Assembly: GCA_910588795.1 (NCBI GenBank)
Contig: CAJURI010000043.1
Span: 1-20,990, forward strand
DNA from: an uncultured Duncaniella sp.
GTDB lineage: Bacteria; Bacteroidota; Bacteroidia; Bacteroidales; Muribaculaceae
Direction of reading: 5' to 3'
Length of the DNA stretch: 20,990 nucleotides
Part shown: piece after piece, positions 20,741-20,990 of the stretch
How the letters are laid out: each line of letters opens with the position of its first letter
Numbering within the stretch: position 1 is the stretch's first letter
Made by a program: the position numbers and the translations under genes
Notes under the pieces: model-generated
The model's database searches: none
Seen by the model: only the letters and a program-made list of their open reading frames with translations
Told to the model about the DNA's origin: nothing

Positions 20741-20815
20741 AAAAAGCCCCCGGCTTAGTTTGCAGTATCCTACCACATACAAACACAATGCACCGAAGCA
20801 CATAAGCCGGGGGCT
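20741..20815 (-). terminator. Long-loop terminator of the structured RNA
   Basis: AGCCCCCGGCTTA (20815-20803) pairs with TAAGCCGGGGGCT (20757-20745), then TTTTT. The 13-bp G:C-rich stem and U-tract fit intrinsic termination on the minus strand. The 45-nt loop contains parts of two other stems, so termination could depend on folding. Confidence 0.55.
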
Positions 20816-20864
20816 AAAAGCCTTTGACTCGTGCTTCGGTGCTTCTGCTGATATGTGGTAGGAG
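20741..20864 (-). ncRNA. Candidate structured RNA with interlocked stems, about 120 nt
   Basis: Read on the minus strand, three perfectly complementary pairs occur in the order B5-C5-A5-C3-B3-A3. B is TCCTACCACATA (20863-20852) with TATGTGGTAGGA (20779-20768). C is GCACCGAAGCAC (20842-20831) with GTGCTTCGGTGC (20801-20790). A is AGCCCCCGGCTTA (20815-20803) with TAAGCCGGGGGCT (20757-20745), followed by TTTTT (20745-20741). C nests in B, while A5 lies in the loop of C and pairs beyond B, giving a pseudoknot or two alternative folds. The A3 stem plus T-run works as a terminator only on this strand, and a TAnnTTTG promoter box precedes B5. No protein is encoded. I do not recognise an RNA family. 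Confidence 0.65.
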
Positions 20865-20867
20865 TTG

Positions 20868-20898
20868 CAAAATTACGAAAAAAATGCTGAATGACAGT
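20868..20898 (-). promoter_or_regulatory. Promoter of the structured RNA
   Basis: On the minus strand TAATTTTG (20875-20868) is an exact Bacteroidetes -7 box (TAnnTTTG). At the -33 position, 19 nt upstream, is ACTG (20898-20895), a half match to TTTG. Transcription would start at about 20862-20865, right at the first base-paired stem. Confidence 0.5.
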
Positions 20899-20959
20899 GT
20901 ACGAAGCATTAAAATTATGCGGTGGAGTAATTGAAATGTCCGTTCCTGAAAATGGTTGA
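20891..20959 (+). pseudogene. Possible broken small regulator gene (MTVYEALKL start)
   Basis: An ATG at 20891 opens 22 codons, MTVYEALKLCGGVIEMSVPE..., ending TGA at 20957-20959. From memory the MTVYEA-KL opening resembles short helical proteins of Bacteroidales Mu-like phages (Mor-like/HTH). Here the frame closes early, which could be an indel or chance. The window ends 31 nt later, so this is weak. Confidence 0.25.
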
Positions 20960-20990
20960 CTCGGTTTGGTATGTTTACTGATATTGGTTT

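Noticed and set aside
20741..20864. Retron msr-msd (because of the 12-bp end-complementary stem)
   Set aside because: No reverse transcriptase gene is downstream on the same strand; the next gene is a convergent methyltransferase. An RT beyond the right edge on the upstream side cannot be excluded.
17696..20990. Diversity-generating retroelement variable/template region, as in Hankyphage-like Bacteroides phages
   Set aside because: No reverse transcriptase, Avd gene or adenine-biased repeat pair is visible in the window; fibre repeats differ at all base types and are in tandem.

Overview
The window is part of a Mu-like, contractile-tailed (myovirus-type) prophage or phage of a Bacteroidales host. 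The host call rests on three things seen in the sequence. Translation starts have A-rich leaders instead of strong Shine-Dalgarno sites (for example aacaacagcgATG). Intergenic motifs match the Bacteroidetes promoter form TTTG-N19/20-TAnnTTTG. The structural proteins resemble those of Mu-like Bacteroides/Phocaeicola prophages. Genus cannot be assigned from this sequence alone.

Layout. (1) 1-2531: the right part of an IS21-family insertion sequence (istA, istB and the right end with repeated GGGGTCA boxes). It is inserted in the start of a phage gene read leftward (2523-2603), so that gene is cut to about 25 codons. The IS left end lies outside the window. (2) 2594-4872, minus strand: small terminase, large terminase and an unknown 85-residue protein, in one tightly packed leftward operon. 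(3) 4873-5378: a divergent control region with candidate promoters, a bidirectional terminator, an initiator-like tRNA-Met and a GC-rich terminator. (4) 5379-7504: prohead protease with a probable nested scaffold, then the major capsid protein. (5) 7512-9025: lysis cassette with amidase endolysin, a membrane/coiled-coil protein, and a lipoprotein/TM protein encoded in an overlapping frame (spanin candidate). (6) 9022-16720: contractile tail and baseplate. This holds sheath, tube, a tail assembly chaperone with a well-formed -1 frameshift signal, tape measure, and the hub/W/X/J/I-type baseplate series. (7) 16717-19858: collar-domain fibre, a repeat-rich fibre and a DUF4376-like fibre accessory protein. 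(8) 19889-20716: an orphan adenine methyltransferase. (9) 20741-20875: a strong candidate minus-strand structured RNA with its own promoter and terminator.

The terminase proteins package DNA into heads built by the protease/scaffold and capsid genes. The sheath-to-fibre genes build the tail, the lysis genes open the cell, and the methyltransferase probably protects or marks phage DNA. The IS21 insertion downstream of the terminase probably damages the leftward head operon and could leave the prophage defective.

The least ordinary signals are: (a) the minus-strand RNA with three interlocked 12-13 bp complementary pairs; (b) the tRNA with initiator hallmarks but A1:C72 and U37; (c) a promoter-bearing antisense membrane microprotein between chaperone and tape measure; (d) a 35-nt twin-hairpin element repeated before two tail genes; (e) overlapping-frame lysis genes.
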